NCBI GenBank assembly: GCA_002255905.1
Contig: NKIN01000002.1
Location: 496,001 to 560,000 of the forward strand
Direction: 5' to 3'
Origin: Burkholderiales bacterium PBB1
Lineage (GTDB): Bacteria > Pseudomonadota > Gammaproteobacteria > Burkholderiales > Burkholderiaceae_C
Length of the DNA stretch: 64,000 bases
Shown here one piece after another: positions 19,346-27,581 of this stretch (position 1 is its first letter; each line of letters begins with the position of its first letter). The position numbers and the translations under genes are program-made. The notes under the pieces were generated by a model that was not told the DNA's origin, did not search any database, and was given only the letters and a program-made list of their open reading frames with translations.

Positions 19346-19616
19346 GGACTAGCGCGATGATGGGCGATCAGGGTCAGAAGTTGCGGAAAGCAGCGTTTCG
19401 GGCGATGAGGCAATTTCCAGGCCCAGCCGCGAGGTCGGAAACAAGAGGACACATCGACGAGAATGAAAAGGCAAGTCGGGGCCCGGCTCGTGCTTGTCGC
19501 GTTCTCGCTTATTGCGGCCGCTGGGTGAACATCCCAAAATGTGCTTTTGCCGGCTGCGAACCCGCTTCGCCGCCCGGGTCATTTTCTTACCGCTCGTACA
19601 CGGAGACTCTCCCCAG
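19346..19616. other. Intergenic region, nothing firm
   Basis: About 270 bases between the divergent ybiB-like gene and the first SRPBCC gene. It must carry their promoters, but I see no hexamer pair good enough to name, no repeat and no credible small gene. Confidence 0.5.
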
Positions 19617-20117
19617 ATGAATGCCCTCAAATTCGCCGTCGCCAGCGCGCTGCTGGCTATCGGCAGCAGCCACGCCGCAGGCAACTTGTCCGTGACGCGA
19701 GAAGTCACGATCGACAGCACCCCGGCCACCGTCTGGAAGCTGATTGGTAACTTCAATGCCATGGACGTGTGGCATCCCGCTGTCAGCAAGAGCGAGGTGA
19801 ATGGTGCAGGCACCAAAGTGGGTACGCGCCGGACGCTGACGCTGGCCGACGGCAAGCAGACGATCGTCGAGCAGCTGACCACCTACAACGCCGCCAAGAC
19901 CCAATACAGCTACACCATCGTCAGCAGCCCGCTCCCGGTGGCGAACTACAGCGGCAGCATCTCGCTGAATGCCACCCCCGATGGCAAGACCTTGCTGAAA
20001 TGGACCTCGACCTTCGATGCGCCCGCGGGTGCCGACACAGCGGCCGCCACCAAGGCAGTCGAAGGCATCTACGACAGCGGCCTGGCCAAGCTGGTGAACA
20101 ACTTTGCCAAGCAATAA
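19617..20117 (+). CDS. Secreted SRPBCC-fold (polyketide cyclase/START-like) protein, copy 1
   Basis: 166 aa with a clear signal peptide (MNALKFAVASALLAIGSSHA before AGN), so periplasmic or exported. The mature part begins REVTIDSTPATVWKLIGNF, then WHPAV, the opening of helix-grip SRPBCC proteins that bind hydrophobic ligands in a deep pocket; the C-terminal helix covers the last 25 residues (about GLAKLVNNF). It is a tandem paralogue of the next gene. Start at ATG 19617 is set by the signal peptide. Ligand and role are unknown; most SRPBCC proteins with this sequence style are cytosolic, so export is notable. Confidence 0.75.
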   Translation: MNALKFAVASALLAIGSSHAAGNLSVTREVTIDSTPATVWKLIGNFNAMDVWHPAVSKSEVNGAGTKVGTRRTLTLADGKQTIVEQLTTYNAAKTQYSYTIVSSPLPVANYSGSISLNATPDGKTLLKWTSTFDAPAGADTAAATKAVEGIYDSGLAKLVNNFAKQ

Positions 20118-20168
20118 GCTGCAGGCAACAGGCACGACAACATCCGTATCTTTTCAGGAGACACACCC

Positions 20169-20729
20169 ATGAACAAGCTCGTTCTCCAAGCCGCTACCGC
20201 CGGTTTGCTGTTGGCCGCTGGCGCCTGCCACGCTGCCGGTGCCTTGTCGTTTTCCAGCGAGGAAACCGTGGACAGCGCCCCGGCCACCGTCTGGAAGTAC
20301 GTCGGTGATTTCAACGGTTTCGATCTGTGGCACCCGCAAGTGCGCAGCAGCACCGTCAAGGGCCCCGACAACAAGGTGGGTGCCGTGCGTACCTTGAAGC
20401 TGTCCGATGGATCCGAGTTGGTTGAAAAACTGCTCAAGTACAGCGCCGCCACCACCAGCTACACCTATACCTCGCTCAAGAGCCCGTTTCCGATCAAGAA
20501 CTACGTCGCGACGATTTCGGTGAGCCCGGCCGCTGACGGCAAGACGCTGATGAAGTGGAGTGCCACCTTCGACGCAGTGAACATCGACGAGGACATCGCC
20601 ACTGAAATGGTGGCGATCGCGCTGAACGGTGGGCTGGGCAAGGTGGTCGCCAATTTCCAGAAGCCAGCGGCTGCACCTGAGGGTGCGTCGACACCGACGG
20701 CGGCCGCTGCGCCCGCCACCGCGCCTTGA
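20169..20729 (+). CDS. Secreted SRPBCC-fold protein, copy 2
   Basis: 186 aa, paralogue of the gene 51 bases upstream: PATVWKYVGDFNGFDLWHPQV aligns with PATVWKLIGNFNAMDVWHPAV there, and both end in a GL-KVVANF / GLAKLVNNF helix. Signal peptide MNKLVLQAATAGLLLAAGACHA. A CAGGAG ribosome-binding site precedes ATG 20169. The C-terminal tail of about 25 residues is Ala/Pro/Thr-rich and absent from copy 1, perhaps a disordered linker. The two look like an ancient tandem duplication. Function not known. Confidence 0.75.
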   Translation: MNKLVLQAATAGLLLAAGACHAAGALSFSSEETVDSAPATVWKYVGDFNGFDLWHPQVRSSTVKGPDNKVGAVRTLKLSDGSELVEKLLKYSAATTSYTYTSLKSPFPIKNYVATISVSPAADGKTLMKWSATFDAVNIDEDIATEMVAIALNGGLGKVVANFQKPAAAPEGASTPTAAAAPATAP

Positions 20730-20779
20730 ACGGGAGCTGGCCTCGGTGCGCCTTTTCCCGCCGCTGAAAATGAGCCTCG

Positions 20780-21847
20780 ATGACCCAGCTTGAGCGGGCC
20801 TTGACCGACGAGCACGCCAGCGGCTTGCCGGCGTCATTGCGGCAGGTGGCGGATGCGCTCGGGCTCGACCCCGCCGGCTGGTGCGATCTGCTGTCTGCGA
20901 GTCTGATCGGTCTGGCTGCGGGGTTTGCGGTCAAGGAGGTGTCAACAGGCCGGTACGTCTATGCGTCTGAGCGGATGGCCGAATTGCTCGGTCGCTCCTC
21001 CGAAGACATGCTCGGGCACACCGATGCCGATCTGTTCAGCACGGAGGTGGCCGCGTCGCTGCGCGCTGCAGAGACCAGCACCGTCACCCTGGCGCGGCCG
21101 CATGGCAGTGACCATCGCATCGAGCGCGATCAGGTGCGCCGGGAATTCCACGTCACCCGGGTCCTGCTCAACGGCAGACCGGATGCCTCCGGTGCCAGCA
21201 AACGATACCTGTGCGCGCTCTGGCTCGACGTCAGCGCGCAGCGCCAGCGAGATGCCCAGCTCACGCTGGCGCTGCAGCAACTGGAGCAGCAGCAGCAAGC
21301 GACGGAAGCCCTGCGCCGAGAAACCCAGGACGCGTCGCTGAAGGACATCGACACCGGCCTGTTTCCGAACGCCCATTTCGAAGACCAGTTGCGGCGCGAG
21401 GTCGATCTGTCGTTGCGCGAACACCGTGAGTTCTCGATGGTGTCGATTTCGATCGATCCGCCAACAGGAACGGCGGGTGCGCTGGGTGCAACGGCGCGTC
21501 AGCGAGTGATCGAGGCGCTCGGGCGTTTGCTCCGGAGCAACACACGGGCGATGGATGCGTCCTGCCGCGTGTCCGATGATCGTTTTGCGGTATTGCTGTC
21601 GGGCGTCGGGCTGGCGACAGCACACTCACGAATGGAAGGCCTGCGACGCCAATGTGCGACCCAGATCGTCGTGCTCGACGGGCAGGATTTCGGCTTCACG
21701 GTGTCGATGGGTGTGGCGAGCTTTCCTCACACCGCCCACACGCAAGACGATCTGCTTCAAGCCGCCGACACCGCGTTGGGGGCCGCACAAAGCCGCGGTG
21801 GCAATCACGTCACGCTGGCCAGCATCTCGTTCGAGGGTACGTTCTGA
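20780..21847 (+). CDS. PAS domain protein with degenerate GGDEF domain
   Basis: 355 aa, no signal peptide or membrane helix. A PAS sensor domain spans about residues 42-155 (GFAVKEVSTGRYVYASERMAELLGR...YLCALWLDVSAQ), a Gln-rich coiled coil 157-183, and a GGDEF-fold domain 186-350 (TGLFPNAHFEDQL, FGFTVSMGVASFP, LLQAADTALGAAQSRGGN). The active-site GGDEF itself reads SDDRF (265-269) and the substrate-binding region upstream is shortened, so diguanylate cyclase activity is unlikely; a GTP- or c-di-GMP-sensing or purely structural role is inferred. It follows the SRPBCC pair by 50 bases. Confidence 0.8.
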   Translation: MTQLERALTDEHASGLPASLRQVADALGLDPAGWCDLLSASLIGLAAGFAVKEVSTGRYVYASERMAELLGRSSEDMLGHTDADLFSTEVAASLRAAETSTVTLARPHGSDHRIERDQVRREFHVTRVLLNGRPDASGASKRYLCALWLDVSAQRQRDAQLTLALQQLEQQQQATEALRRETQDASLKDIDTGLFPNAHFEDQLRREVDLSLREHREFSMVSISIDPPTGTAGALGATARQRVIEALGRLLRSNTRAMDASCRVSDDRFAVLLSGVGLATAHSRMEGLRRQCATQIVVLDGQDFGFTVSMGVASFPHTAHTQDDLLQAADTALGAAQSRGGNHVTLASISFEGTF

Positions 21848-21892
21848 CGCTGACCCAAGGTGCGCCGCCTTGCCTGGCAGCACGTGCAGAGG

Positions 21893-22069
21893 TGTCCGTT
21901 GTGAACCGTGAGCCGCATTCCTGAACCCAGGGGATTCAGGTGGGCCGGGTCAGCCGTGCTTCGGGTTCATCTGACGCGAGACGATCACACCCACTCGGCA
22001 ATGTTCCCAGCCCGGGCTCGCGAGAGCATCGGTTCAAGGAATTAAAAACTCACGCGAACACAACGGACG
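21893..22069 (-). ncRNA. ssrS: 6S RNA
   Basis: About 177 bases on the minus strand, starting 67 bases after the zapA stop. The ends pair exactly: GTCCGTTGTG (22068-22059) with CACAACGGAC (21903-21894), as in the closing stem of 6S RNA. The 5' side continues TTCGCG and later CCTTGAACCGATG, and the 3' side has CACCTGAATCCCCTGGGTTCAGG followed a few bases on by TGCGGC, corresponding to CACCTTGAACC...GGTTCAAGG...TGCGGC in E. coli 6S. The zapA-6S order is conserved in proteobacteria. It mimics an open promoter and holds sigma-70 RNA polymerase in stationary phase. End positions are from the pairing and could shift a few bases. Confidence 0.85.
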
Positions 22070-22135
22070 CTGGTCAGTCTACGCTCGCTGTGGTTGCCAT
22101 GGCTGCCGAAGGGGTGACATCGTGTGCCGAATCGG

Positions 22136-22462
22136 TCACAGCAACTGTCCGTGCTCGCCGAGGGCCTCGTCGATGCGTGCGATCAATGCATCGACATTCA
22201 CTTGTGCGTCGGCCTCATCCGTTGCCGATCGGCCTTCGCTCGCCGTGGGCGTGGGCGCTGTGGTTCGCTGCTCGAGCTTGTAGGCGAGGTTCAAGGCGGC
22301 CAGCACGGCAATGCGTTCGCGTGCCTTGACCTTGCCTGCTGTGCGGATGGCCGTCATTTCGCGATCGACCGCTTTCACCGATGCGTGCAACAAGGTGTCG
22401 CCGCCATCGGGGCAGCCCAGCACATAGCTCTGACCGAGGATCGAGACTTCGATCTGCTTCAT
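22136..22462 (-). CDS. zapA: Cell division protein ZapA
   Basis: Cytosolic FtsZ-ring stabiliser that crosslinks protofilaments. 108 aa beginning MKQIEVSILGQSYVLGCPDG, the family opening, with a central helix (KVKARERIAVLAALNLAYKLE) for dimer and tetramer formation and a variable acidic tail. Its start overlaps the stop of the upstream zapB-like gene (ATGA), so the pair is translationally coupled, and 6S RNA follows. Confidence 0.93.
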   Translation of the reverse strand: MKQIEVSILGQSYVLGCPDGGDTLLHASVKAVDREMTAIRTAGKVKARERIAVLAALNLAYKLEQRTTAPTPTASEGRSATDEADAQVNVDALIARIDEALGEHGQLL

Positions 22463-22713
22463 GGGGATGTCTTCTGAAGGGGGGCGGTTGTGTCGGAAGC
22501 GCCATCGGCTGGCACCGCACTGGCCTCTGCCGGCAGGCGCTCGAGCAGCGTATCGATGCGCATGCGCGCGGCATTCAGGCGTGAACGCAGGTTGTCGCGC
22601 TCGTTGGCCACAGCGGCCAGCTGCTGCTCGAGCAGGGCATTGGTTCGTTGCAGCTCATGGTGGCGCAACAGGAGCCGCTCGACCCGGTCGGCGAGGTCTT
22701 CGATCTTCGACAT
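22459..22713 (-). CDS. ZapB-like coiled-coil protein (TIGR02449 family)
   Basis: 84 aa, nearly all one coiled coil (residues 1-55: IEDLADRVERLLLRHHELQRTN, leucines at heptad spacing), then a short disordered tail. Such proteins sit immediately ahead of zapA in many beta- and gammaproteobacteria and are thought to act with ZapA at the division site. The stop overlaps zapA. It is divergent from the cobalamin operon, about 70 bases from its riboswitch. Confidence 0.85.
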   Translation of the reverse strand: MSKIEDLADRVERLLLRHHELQRTNALLEQQLAAVANERDNLRSRLNAARMRIDTLLERLPAEASAVPADGASDTTAPLQKTSP

Positions 22714-22780
22714 GGCGCGTGTCCGGACGATGGGTTGACCAACGGGTGTCGATTGTAGGTCGGTGCTTAAAATAGAAACG

Positions 22781-22992
22781 TTGGTGCCCGCGCCGATGTT
22801 CTTGTCGGCGCAGTTAAACGGGAAGCAGAAAGCACCGCTCGGTGCTCAAACTGCGCTGCCCCCGCAACGGTACGGTGGACGAAGCCCTGGTCGGTTTTGA
22901 CGGCGGTTTCAGCTTTCATGCGCACACCACTGGAGACCATGTGTCTCTGGGAAGGTCGTGAAGGTGGATCCATCAGCCCGGATACCGGCCAA
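22781..22992 (+). promoter_or_regulatory. Cobalamin riboswitch
   Basis: Adenosylcobalamin-sensing leader upstream of btuB. All conserved blocks are in order: TTGGTGCC at the start (22781), GTTAAACGGGAAGCAG (22813-22828), CTGCCCCCGCAACGGTA (22856-22872), a variable arm, ACACCACTGGAG, and the B12 box CAGCCCGGATACCGGCC (22974-22990). A TTAAAAT at 22767-22773 could be the -10 element feeding it. With about 85 bases between the B12 box and the btuB start, control is probably at translation start or by an early stop; no strong T-tract terminator was seen, favouring translation. Confidence 0.95.
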
Positions 22993-23076
22993 CAAGCGGG
23001 TGCGGCCTCGTGTCGTGCCTACATCGCAAGCGCCTGCGGGGAAGCAGGTCGATTGCATCTTGTCGGGTTCTTCACC

Positions 23077-25005
23077 ATGTTTTCCTTTTGCATGGCGCCG
23101 CGCGCGCCTTGGGCTGTGTACAGCCGGTATTCCCACGTCCTCCTTTCACTGGTCACCGCCGCTGTCACGGCGATGACGCTTTCCTCGGCCCAGGCCGAGA
23201 CGCCGACCCGGCTGCCGCCGGTGACCGTCATTGCGAGCCGCGAGCCGCTGCCACTCGACCAGGTCACGTCGGATGTGGTCGTGATCGACGAGCAGCGCAT
23301 CCGGCTGTCGACGGCCGATTCAATCGAAGACCTGCTGCGCCGCGAGGCAGGCGTCCAGTTGTCGCGCAGCGGTGGTCCGGGCCATGCGGCCGGCATCTTG
23401 TTGCGGGGGGCCAGCACCAGCAGCACACTGGTGCTGATCGACGGGGTGCGGATCGGCTCTGCCACCCTGGCACAAGTGGAGTTCGAGGCCATCAGCCTGG
23501 CCCAGATCGAGCGCATCGAGGTGCTGCGCGGGCCTGGCTCCAGCTTGTACGGGGCCGATGCCGTGGGGGGTGTGGTGCTGATCACCACCAAGCGCGGCGA
23601 GGGTCCTGCCAGCCTGTCCGGCCATGCCGCTGTTGGCGAGTACGGCTCGCGCGAAGGCGATCTCGGCATCAGCGGTGGCCACGATGGGTTCGACTATGCG
23701 GCCTCGGTCAGTGGCGAAAAATCCCGTGGCGTGTCGACGCTGCGGCCCGGCGACCTGTTCGGCAACTACAACCCTGATCACGACGGCTACCAACGTCGGA
23801 CTGCGCAGATTCGACTGGGCTACACGATCGCCCCGGGCCACCGTGTGGCGGCCAGCGTGATCGACACCCGGCTGAACTCGCAGTACGACGGCTCCGAGTT
23901 TGGCGGTCCACCTGACTTTGCGCAGGACCCGTCGCCGGACTTCCGCTCGAAGCTGAACACCCAGGTCGCCTCGCTCACCTACGACGGCGTGATCAACCCG
24001 CTGTGGACCACCCGCTTGCAGCTGGCCCTGAACGAGGACAAATCGTTCGATGGTGCCAGCTTCCCCGAGCGCTTCGTGACGCGCCGCAACCAGTACACCT
24101 GGCAGAACGTGCTGACACTCGGCACCAGACAGCAACTCGTCACGGTGCTCGAGCGGCTCGAAGAGCGGGCGGAGTCGTCGGCGTTTCTGGCCAATCGACA
24201 GCGCCACAACGACGCAGTCGGCCTGGGCTACTCGGGCCAGTTCGGTGCCCACCTGCTGTCGGCCGACGTTCGGCACGACGACAACTCCGTGTACGGCAAG
24301 AGCACCACCGGGCGGCTCGGGTACGGCTATGAATTCGGCCACGGCCTGACCGCGCGAGCGCTGTTCGGCACCACGTTCCGCGCGCCGAGTTTCAACGACC
24401 TGTTCTATGCCGGCTATGGCGTCCCGGACATCCGTCCCGAGCGCGGCCGCAGCGGCGAACTCGGTCTGCAGTGGCGGGACGGCGACAGCCATGCCTCGTT
24501 GACCGTGTACCGCAACCGCGTGCGCCAACTGATCAACTACGAGCCCGACCGCAACTTCTGCCCGTCCGATCCTTCCTACGATTTCGGCTGCGCTCGCAAT
24601 GTTGACCGGGCGCGTCTGAAGGGGGCGACCCTGAGCGGTGGTCATCGCTTCGGTGCGTTCGGGCTGCGCGCCACGCTGGACCTGCTGAGCGCGAAGGACG
24701 AGCGCACCGGCACCCGGCTGAACCGCCGCGCCAAGCACCAGGAAACCGTGGACGCCGATTACCAGATCGACAACTGGACGTTGGGCGCGACGCTGGTGAC
24801 GGTCGGTTCGCGGCCCGATGCCGGCAAGCGTCTGGGTGGTTACTCGACGGTCGACCTGCAGGCGCGCTGGAAATTCACGCCCCACTGGCAGCTCGAGGCC
24901 AAGGTGTTGAACGTCGCCGACCGCGACATCGAGCCGGCCCGGGATTACCGTTCGCCCGGTCGCCAGGCCTGGCTGGGGCTGCGCTACAGCGGCATCGGCT
25001 TGTAG
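23077..25005 (+). CDS. btuB: TonB-dependent vitamin B12 receptor
   Basis: Outer-membrane gated channel for cobalamin or cobinamide. 642 aa from ATG 23077 (637 aa from ATG 23092); signal peptide ends about AQA before ETPTR. A TonB box-like PPVTVIAS follows, then the plug domain (residues about 50-160: LLRREAGVQLSRSGGPGHAA, IERIEVLRGPGSSLYGADAVGG) and the 22-strand barrel with FRAPSFNDLFYAGYG. The cobalamin riboswitch upstream fixes the substrate class. The last residues (RYSGIGL) do not end in an aromatic, slightly unusual for a barrel. First gene of the corrinoid operon. Confidence 0.95.
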   Translation: MFSFCMAPRAPWAVYSRYSHVLLSLVTAAVTAMTLSSAQAETPTRLPPVTVIASREPLPLDQVTSDVVVIDEQRIRLSTADSIEDLLRREAGVQLSRSGGPGHAAGILLRGASTSSTLVLIDGVRIGSATLAQVEFEAISLAQIERIEVLRGPGSSLYGADAVGGVVLITTKRGEGPASLSGHAAVGEYGSREGDLGISGGHDGFDYAASVSGEKSRGVSTLRPGDLFGNYNPDHDGYQRRTAQIRLGYTIAPGHRVAASVIDTRLNSQYDGSEFGGPPDFAQDPSPDFRSKLNTQVASLTYDGVINPLWTTRLQLALNEDKSFDGASFPERFVTRRNQYTWQNVLTLGTRQQLVTVLERLEERAESSAFLANRQRHNDAVGLGYSGQFGAHLLSADVRHDDNSVYGKSTTGRLGYGYEFGHGLTARALFGTTFRAPSFNDLFYAGYGVPDIRPERGRSGELGLQWRDGDSHASLTVYRNRVRQLINYEPDRNFCPSDPSYDFGCARNVDRARLKGATLSGGHRFGAFGLRATLDLLSAKDERTGTRLNRRAKHQETVDADYQIDNWTLGATLVTVGSRPDAGKRLGGYSTVDLQARWKFTPHWQLEAKVLNVADRDIEPARDYRSPGRQAWLGLRYSGIGL

Positions 25006-25048
25006 CCGTGGCGGACAGGCGTGACACTTCCCGGATGGAGACTGTACG

Positions 25049-25606
25049 GTGCATGAGCTGATCCTCGGTGGACAGCGCAGCGGCAAGTCGCGCTGCGCCG
25101 AGCAGCGCGCTGCGGCGTGGCTGGCAGAGGCGCCGCGCTCCGCGGTGCTGCTGGCCACGGCGCACGCCGGCGACGAGGAGATGCGGCTGCGCATTGCCCA
25201 CCATCGGCTCCAGCGCGCCGAACGCCTGCCCGCGCTTGAATGCGTCGAGGTGCCGATCGAGCTGGCGCAGGCAATCTTTCGCCACAGTGCACCCGATCGG
25301 CTGGTCGTGATCGATTGCCTGACCCTGTGGCTGACCAATCTGCTGATGCCGCTGGACGCCGAGGCGCTCGACGACATCGAATGGGACCGTGCGCGTGAAG
25401 CGCTGTGCGATGCCCTCAGCGAGGCCAGCGGCCCGGTGCTGCTGGTCTCCAACGAAATCGGTCTCGGCGTCGCACCGATGTCACGCGAGGCGCGTCGTTG
25501 TGTCGACGAGCTGGGGCGGTTGCACCAGGCGATGGCGGCGCGCTGCGATCGCGTGACGCTGATGGTGGCGGGCATCGAAGTCCCGGTGAAGAGGGGCATG
25601 CGTTGA
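25049..25606 (+). CDS. cobU: Adenosylcobinamide kinase / adenosylcobinamide-phosphate guanylyltransferase
   Basis: Bifunctional cytosolic enzyme (also called CobP): phosphorylates adenosylcobinamide, then adds GMP to make AdoCbi-GDP, the activated partner for CobS. 185 aa with a GTG start. The P loop GGQRSGKS is at residues 7-14, right at the N terminus as the family requires; VVIDCLTLWLTNLL and LVSNEIGLGVAPMSREARR are the other family blocks. It follows btuB by 43 bases and its TGA overlaps the likely TTG start of btuF. Confidence 0.95.
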   Translation: MHELILGGQRSGKSRCAEQRAAAWLAEAPRSAVLLATAHAGDEEMRLRIAHHRLQRAERLPALECVEVPIELAQAIFRHSAPDRLVVIDCLTLWLTNLLMPLDAEALDDIEWDRAREALCDALSEASGPVLLVSNEIGLGVAPMSREARRCVDELGRLHQAMAARCDRVTLMVAGIEVPVKRGMR

Positions 25607-26538
25607 GAGGCCACGGCAGATCGCACGCACCGCTGATTGCGCATGTGCTCGTGCGTGTGCTCCCGCTGGTGCTGGGCCTGCCCGCGTGGGTGATGGCGCT
25701 GCCGAGTGCCCAGGCGGCGGCCCCTTCGATCGCCGTTCAGGACGACCGCGGCGGCGTGCAAACGTTTGCCCTTGCGCCGCAACGCATCGTCAGCCTGCTG
25801 CCTTCGCTGACCGAAACCGTGTGTGCCCTGGGCGCCTGCGACAGGCTGGTGGGCACCGACCGTTACTCCAATTCGCCATCTGCCGTGGTGGCCTTGCCGA
25901 AGCTGGGCGGCATCGAGGATGCGAACCTCGAGCGCATCGTCGCGCTTCGGCCCGATGTGGTGCTGGCCGCCCCGTCGACACGTGTGGTCGAGCGGCTGGA
26001 ATCGCTGGGTCTGAAGGTGGTGCTGCTCGAATCGAAAACGCATGCCGATGTCCGGCGTTCACTGACCGTCCTGGCCACCTTGCTGGGCAGGCCCGACGCC
26101 GCCGAGCCGCTGTGGAACACCATCCAGCGAGAGGTGCAGCAAGCCGCCGCGGCGGTGCCGGTCGCGCTGCGCGGGCGGACGGTCTATTTCGAGGTGGATG
26201 CGACACCGTTTGCGGCCGGAGCAGGCTCTTTCATCGGTGAAACCCTGGCCCAGCTGGGCATGGCCAATGTCGTGCCCGCGGCGCTGGGGCCGTTTCCACA
26301 GCTCAACCCCGAGTACGTCGTGCGTGCACAGCCCGACATCGTGATGGCGGTGCAGCGCGACCTTGAACAAATGCCGCTTCGCCCCGGCTGGTCCCGCCTC
26401 GACGCTCTGCGGCAGCATCGCGTGTGCGGCTTCAGTTCGGAGCGCTATGAGGTGCTGGTGCGTCCTGGTCCCCGGCTCGGGGAAGCGGCGCAGCTGCTGG
26501 CCCTGTGCCTGAGCGGGTTGGACACCCGGGCGCGCTGA
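25603..26538 (+). CDS. btuF: Corrinoid ABC transporter substrate-binding protein
   Basis: Periplasmic protein that hands cobalamin or cobinamide from BtuB to BtuCD. About 311 aa. No ATG precedes the signal peptide in frame; the best start is TTG at 25603, overlapping the cobU stop, giving a signal peptide that ends near ALPSAQA before APSIAV. GTG codons at 25645-25657 are alternatives. The helical-backbone binding fold is shown by PQRIVSLLPSLTETVCALG, LGGIEDANLERIVALRPDVVLA and the C-terminal VLVRPGPRLGEAAQLLALCL. Clustered with btuC and btuD, so corrinoid rather than heme or siderophore. Confidence 0.88.
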   Translation: MRGHGRSHAPLIAHVLVRVLPLVLGLPAWVMALPSAQAAAPSIAVQDDRGGVQTFALAPQRIVSLLPSLTETVCALGACDRLVGTDRYSNSPSAVVALPKLGGIEDANLERIVALRPDVVLAAPSTRVVERLESLGLKVVLLESKTHADVRRSLTVLATLLGRPDAAEPLWNTIQREVQQAAAAVPVALRGRTVYFEVDATPFAAGAGSFIGETLAQLGMANVVPAALGPFPQLNPEYVVRAQPDIVMAVQRDLEQMPLRPGWSRLDALRQHRVCGFSSERYEVLVRPGPRLGEAAQLLALCLSGLDTRAR

Positions 26539-27581
26539 TGACCTCCACGATCCTGGCCACTTCTGTGCGTCCGGCCACCGACCCCGGCGCGGCGCGTCGG
26601 CGGCGATTCGCCATCGGTCTGCTGTTGGCCGGCCTGGCTCTGGCGGGTGCCGGGCTGGCCGCGGGCAGCGATGGCTGGTCGATGCCCCGGTGGGGCGACG
26701 CCGATGCGGGGCTGATCCTGGGCCAGATCCGCCTGCCGCGCACGCTGGGTGCGTGGTTGGTCGGTGCGCTGCTGGGGCTGGCTGGCGCCATCGCGCAAGG
26801 CCTGTTTCGCAATCCATTGGCCGATCCTTACCTGCTGGGCTCGGCTGCGGGTGCGTCGTTGGCCGTTGTGCTGGTGCTCGCAGTCGGCTCGCTGGGCGGC
26901 GTGATGACGGTCATGACGGCCGCCAGCGGCTTGGCCCGCCTGGGCCTGGTCGGTGCCGCCTTCGTTGGCGCCTTTGCCGGGGTGGGTCTGACGCTGATGC
27001 TCGCTCGCGGTGCCCAGCAGACGCCCCGTCTGCTGCTGGCCGGTGTGGTCGTCGGGGTCGTGTTGTCCGCGCTCGGCGATCTGCTCTCGACGGTTGCGCC
27101 GGAGGCCCTGCGCGGCAAGCAGGTCTTCATGCTCGGCACCACCGGGTTCCTGGGCTGGGCCAGCGTGGGCGTGTTGTCGGTCGGGTTGCTGGTCACGCTG
27201 CCGATCGCATGGCGGCTGGCCCGGGTGCTCGATGCCCTGACCCTGGGTGAGGACAGTGCGCGCAGTCTCGGCCTGGCTCTTGCGCGCTGGCGCTTGCTGC
27301 TGGTGGGCGTGCTGGCACTGGCCACCGGGATGGCCGTGTCGCAGGCGGGACTGGTGGCCTTCGTCGGTCTGGCCGCACCGCACCTGGTGCGTCGCTGTGC
27401 CCCAGCACCGAACGGCTACACCGTGATCGCCAGCGCTGCGGCGGGCGGCACGCTGCTGTTGGCCGCAGACGTCGTGGCACGCACCCTGGTGGCGCCCCAG
27501 GAACTGCCCGTCGGTGTGGTCACCGCGGTGATCGGTGGTGCCTATCTGCTGTGGTTGCTCCGCCACCGTCGGCTCGGATGA
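26538..27581 (+). CDS. btuC: Corrinoid ABC transporter permease (FecCD family)
   Basis: Inner-membrane half of the vitamin B12 importer. 347 aa with about ten membrane helices. Family blocks: LGQIRLPRTLGAWLVGALLGLAG, QGLFRNPLADPYLLGSAAGA, the coupling-helix region and GLVAFVGLAAPHLVRR. The ATG at 26538 overlaps the btuF stop (TGATG), and its own end overlaps btuD, so the three transporter genes are co-translated. Confidence 0.93.
   Translation: MTSTILATSVRPATDPGAARRRRFAIGLLLAGLALAGAGLAAGSDGWSMPRWGDADAGLILGQIRLPRTLGAWLVGALLGLAGAIAQGLFRNPLADPYLLGSAAGASLAVVLVLAVGSLGGVMTVMTAASGLARLGLVGAAFVGAFAGVGLTLMLARGAQQTPRLLLAGVVVGVVLSALGDLLSTVAPEALRGKQVFMLGTTGFLGWASVGVLSVGLLVTLPIAWRLARVLDALTLGEDSARSLGLALARWRLLLVGVLALATGMAVSQAGLVAFVGLAAPHLVRRCAPAPNGYTVIASAAAGGTLLLAADVVARTLVAPQELPVGVVTAVIGGAYLLWLLRHRRLG

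Noticed and set aside
22735-22740. TTGACC as a -35 element for btuB
   Set aside because: Spacing to the only good -10-like sequence (22767-22773) is about 27 bases, too long, so no promoter pair was claimed.
23320-26043. 907-codon open frame on the minus strand opposite btuB, cobU and btuF
   Set aside because: No recognisable domain, composition is His/Arg/Ala-rich as in antisense shadows of high-GC genes, and the plus-strand genes are firmly identified.
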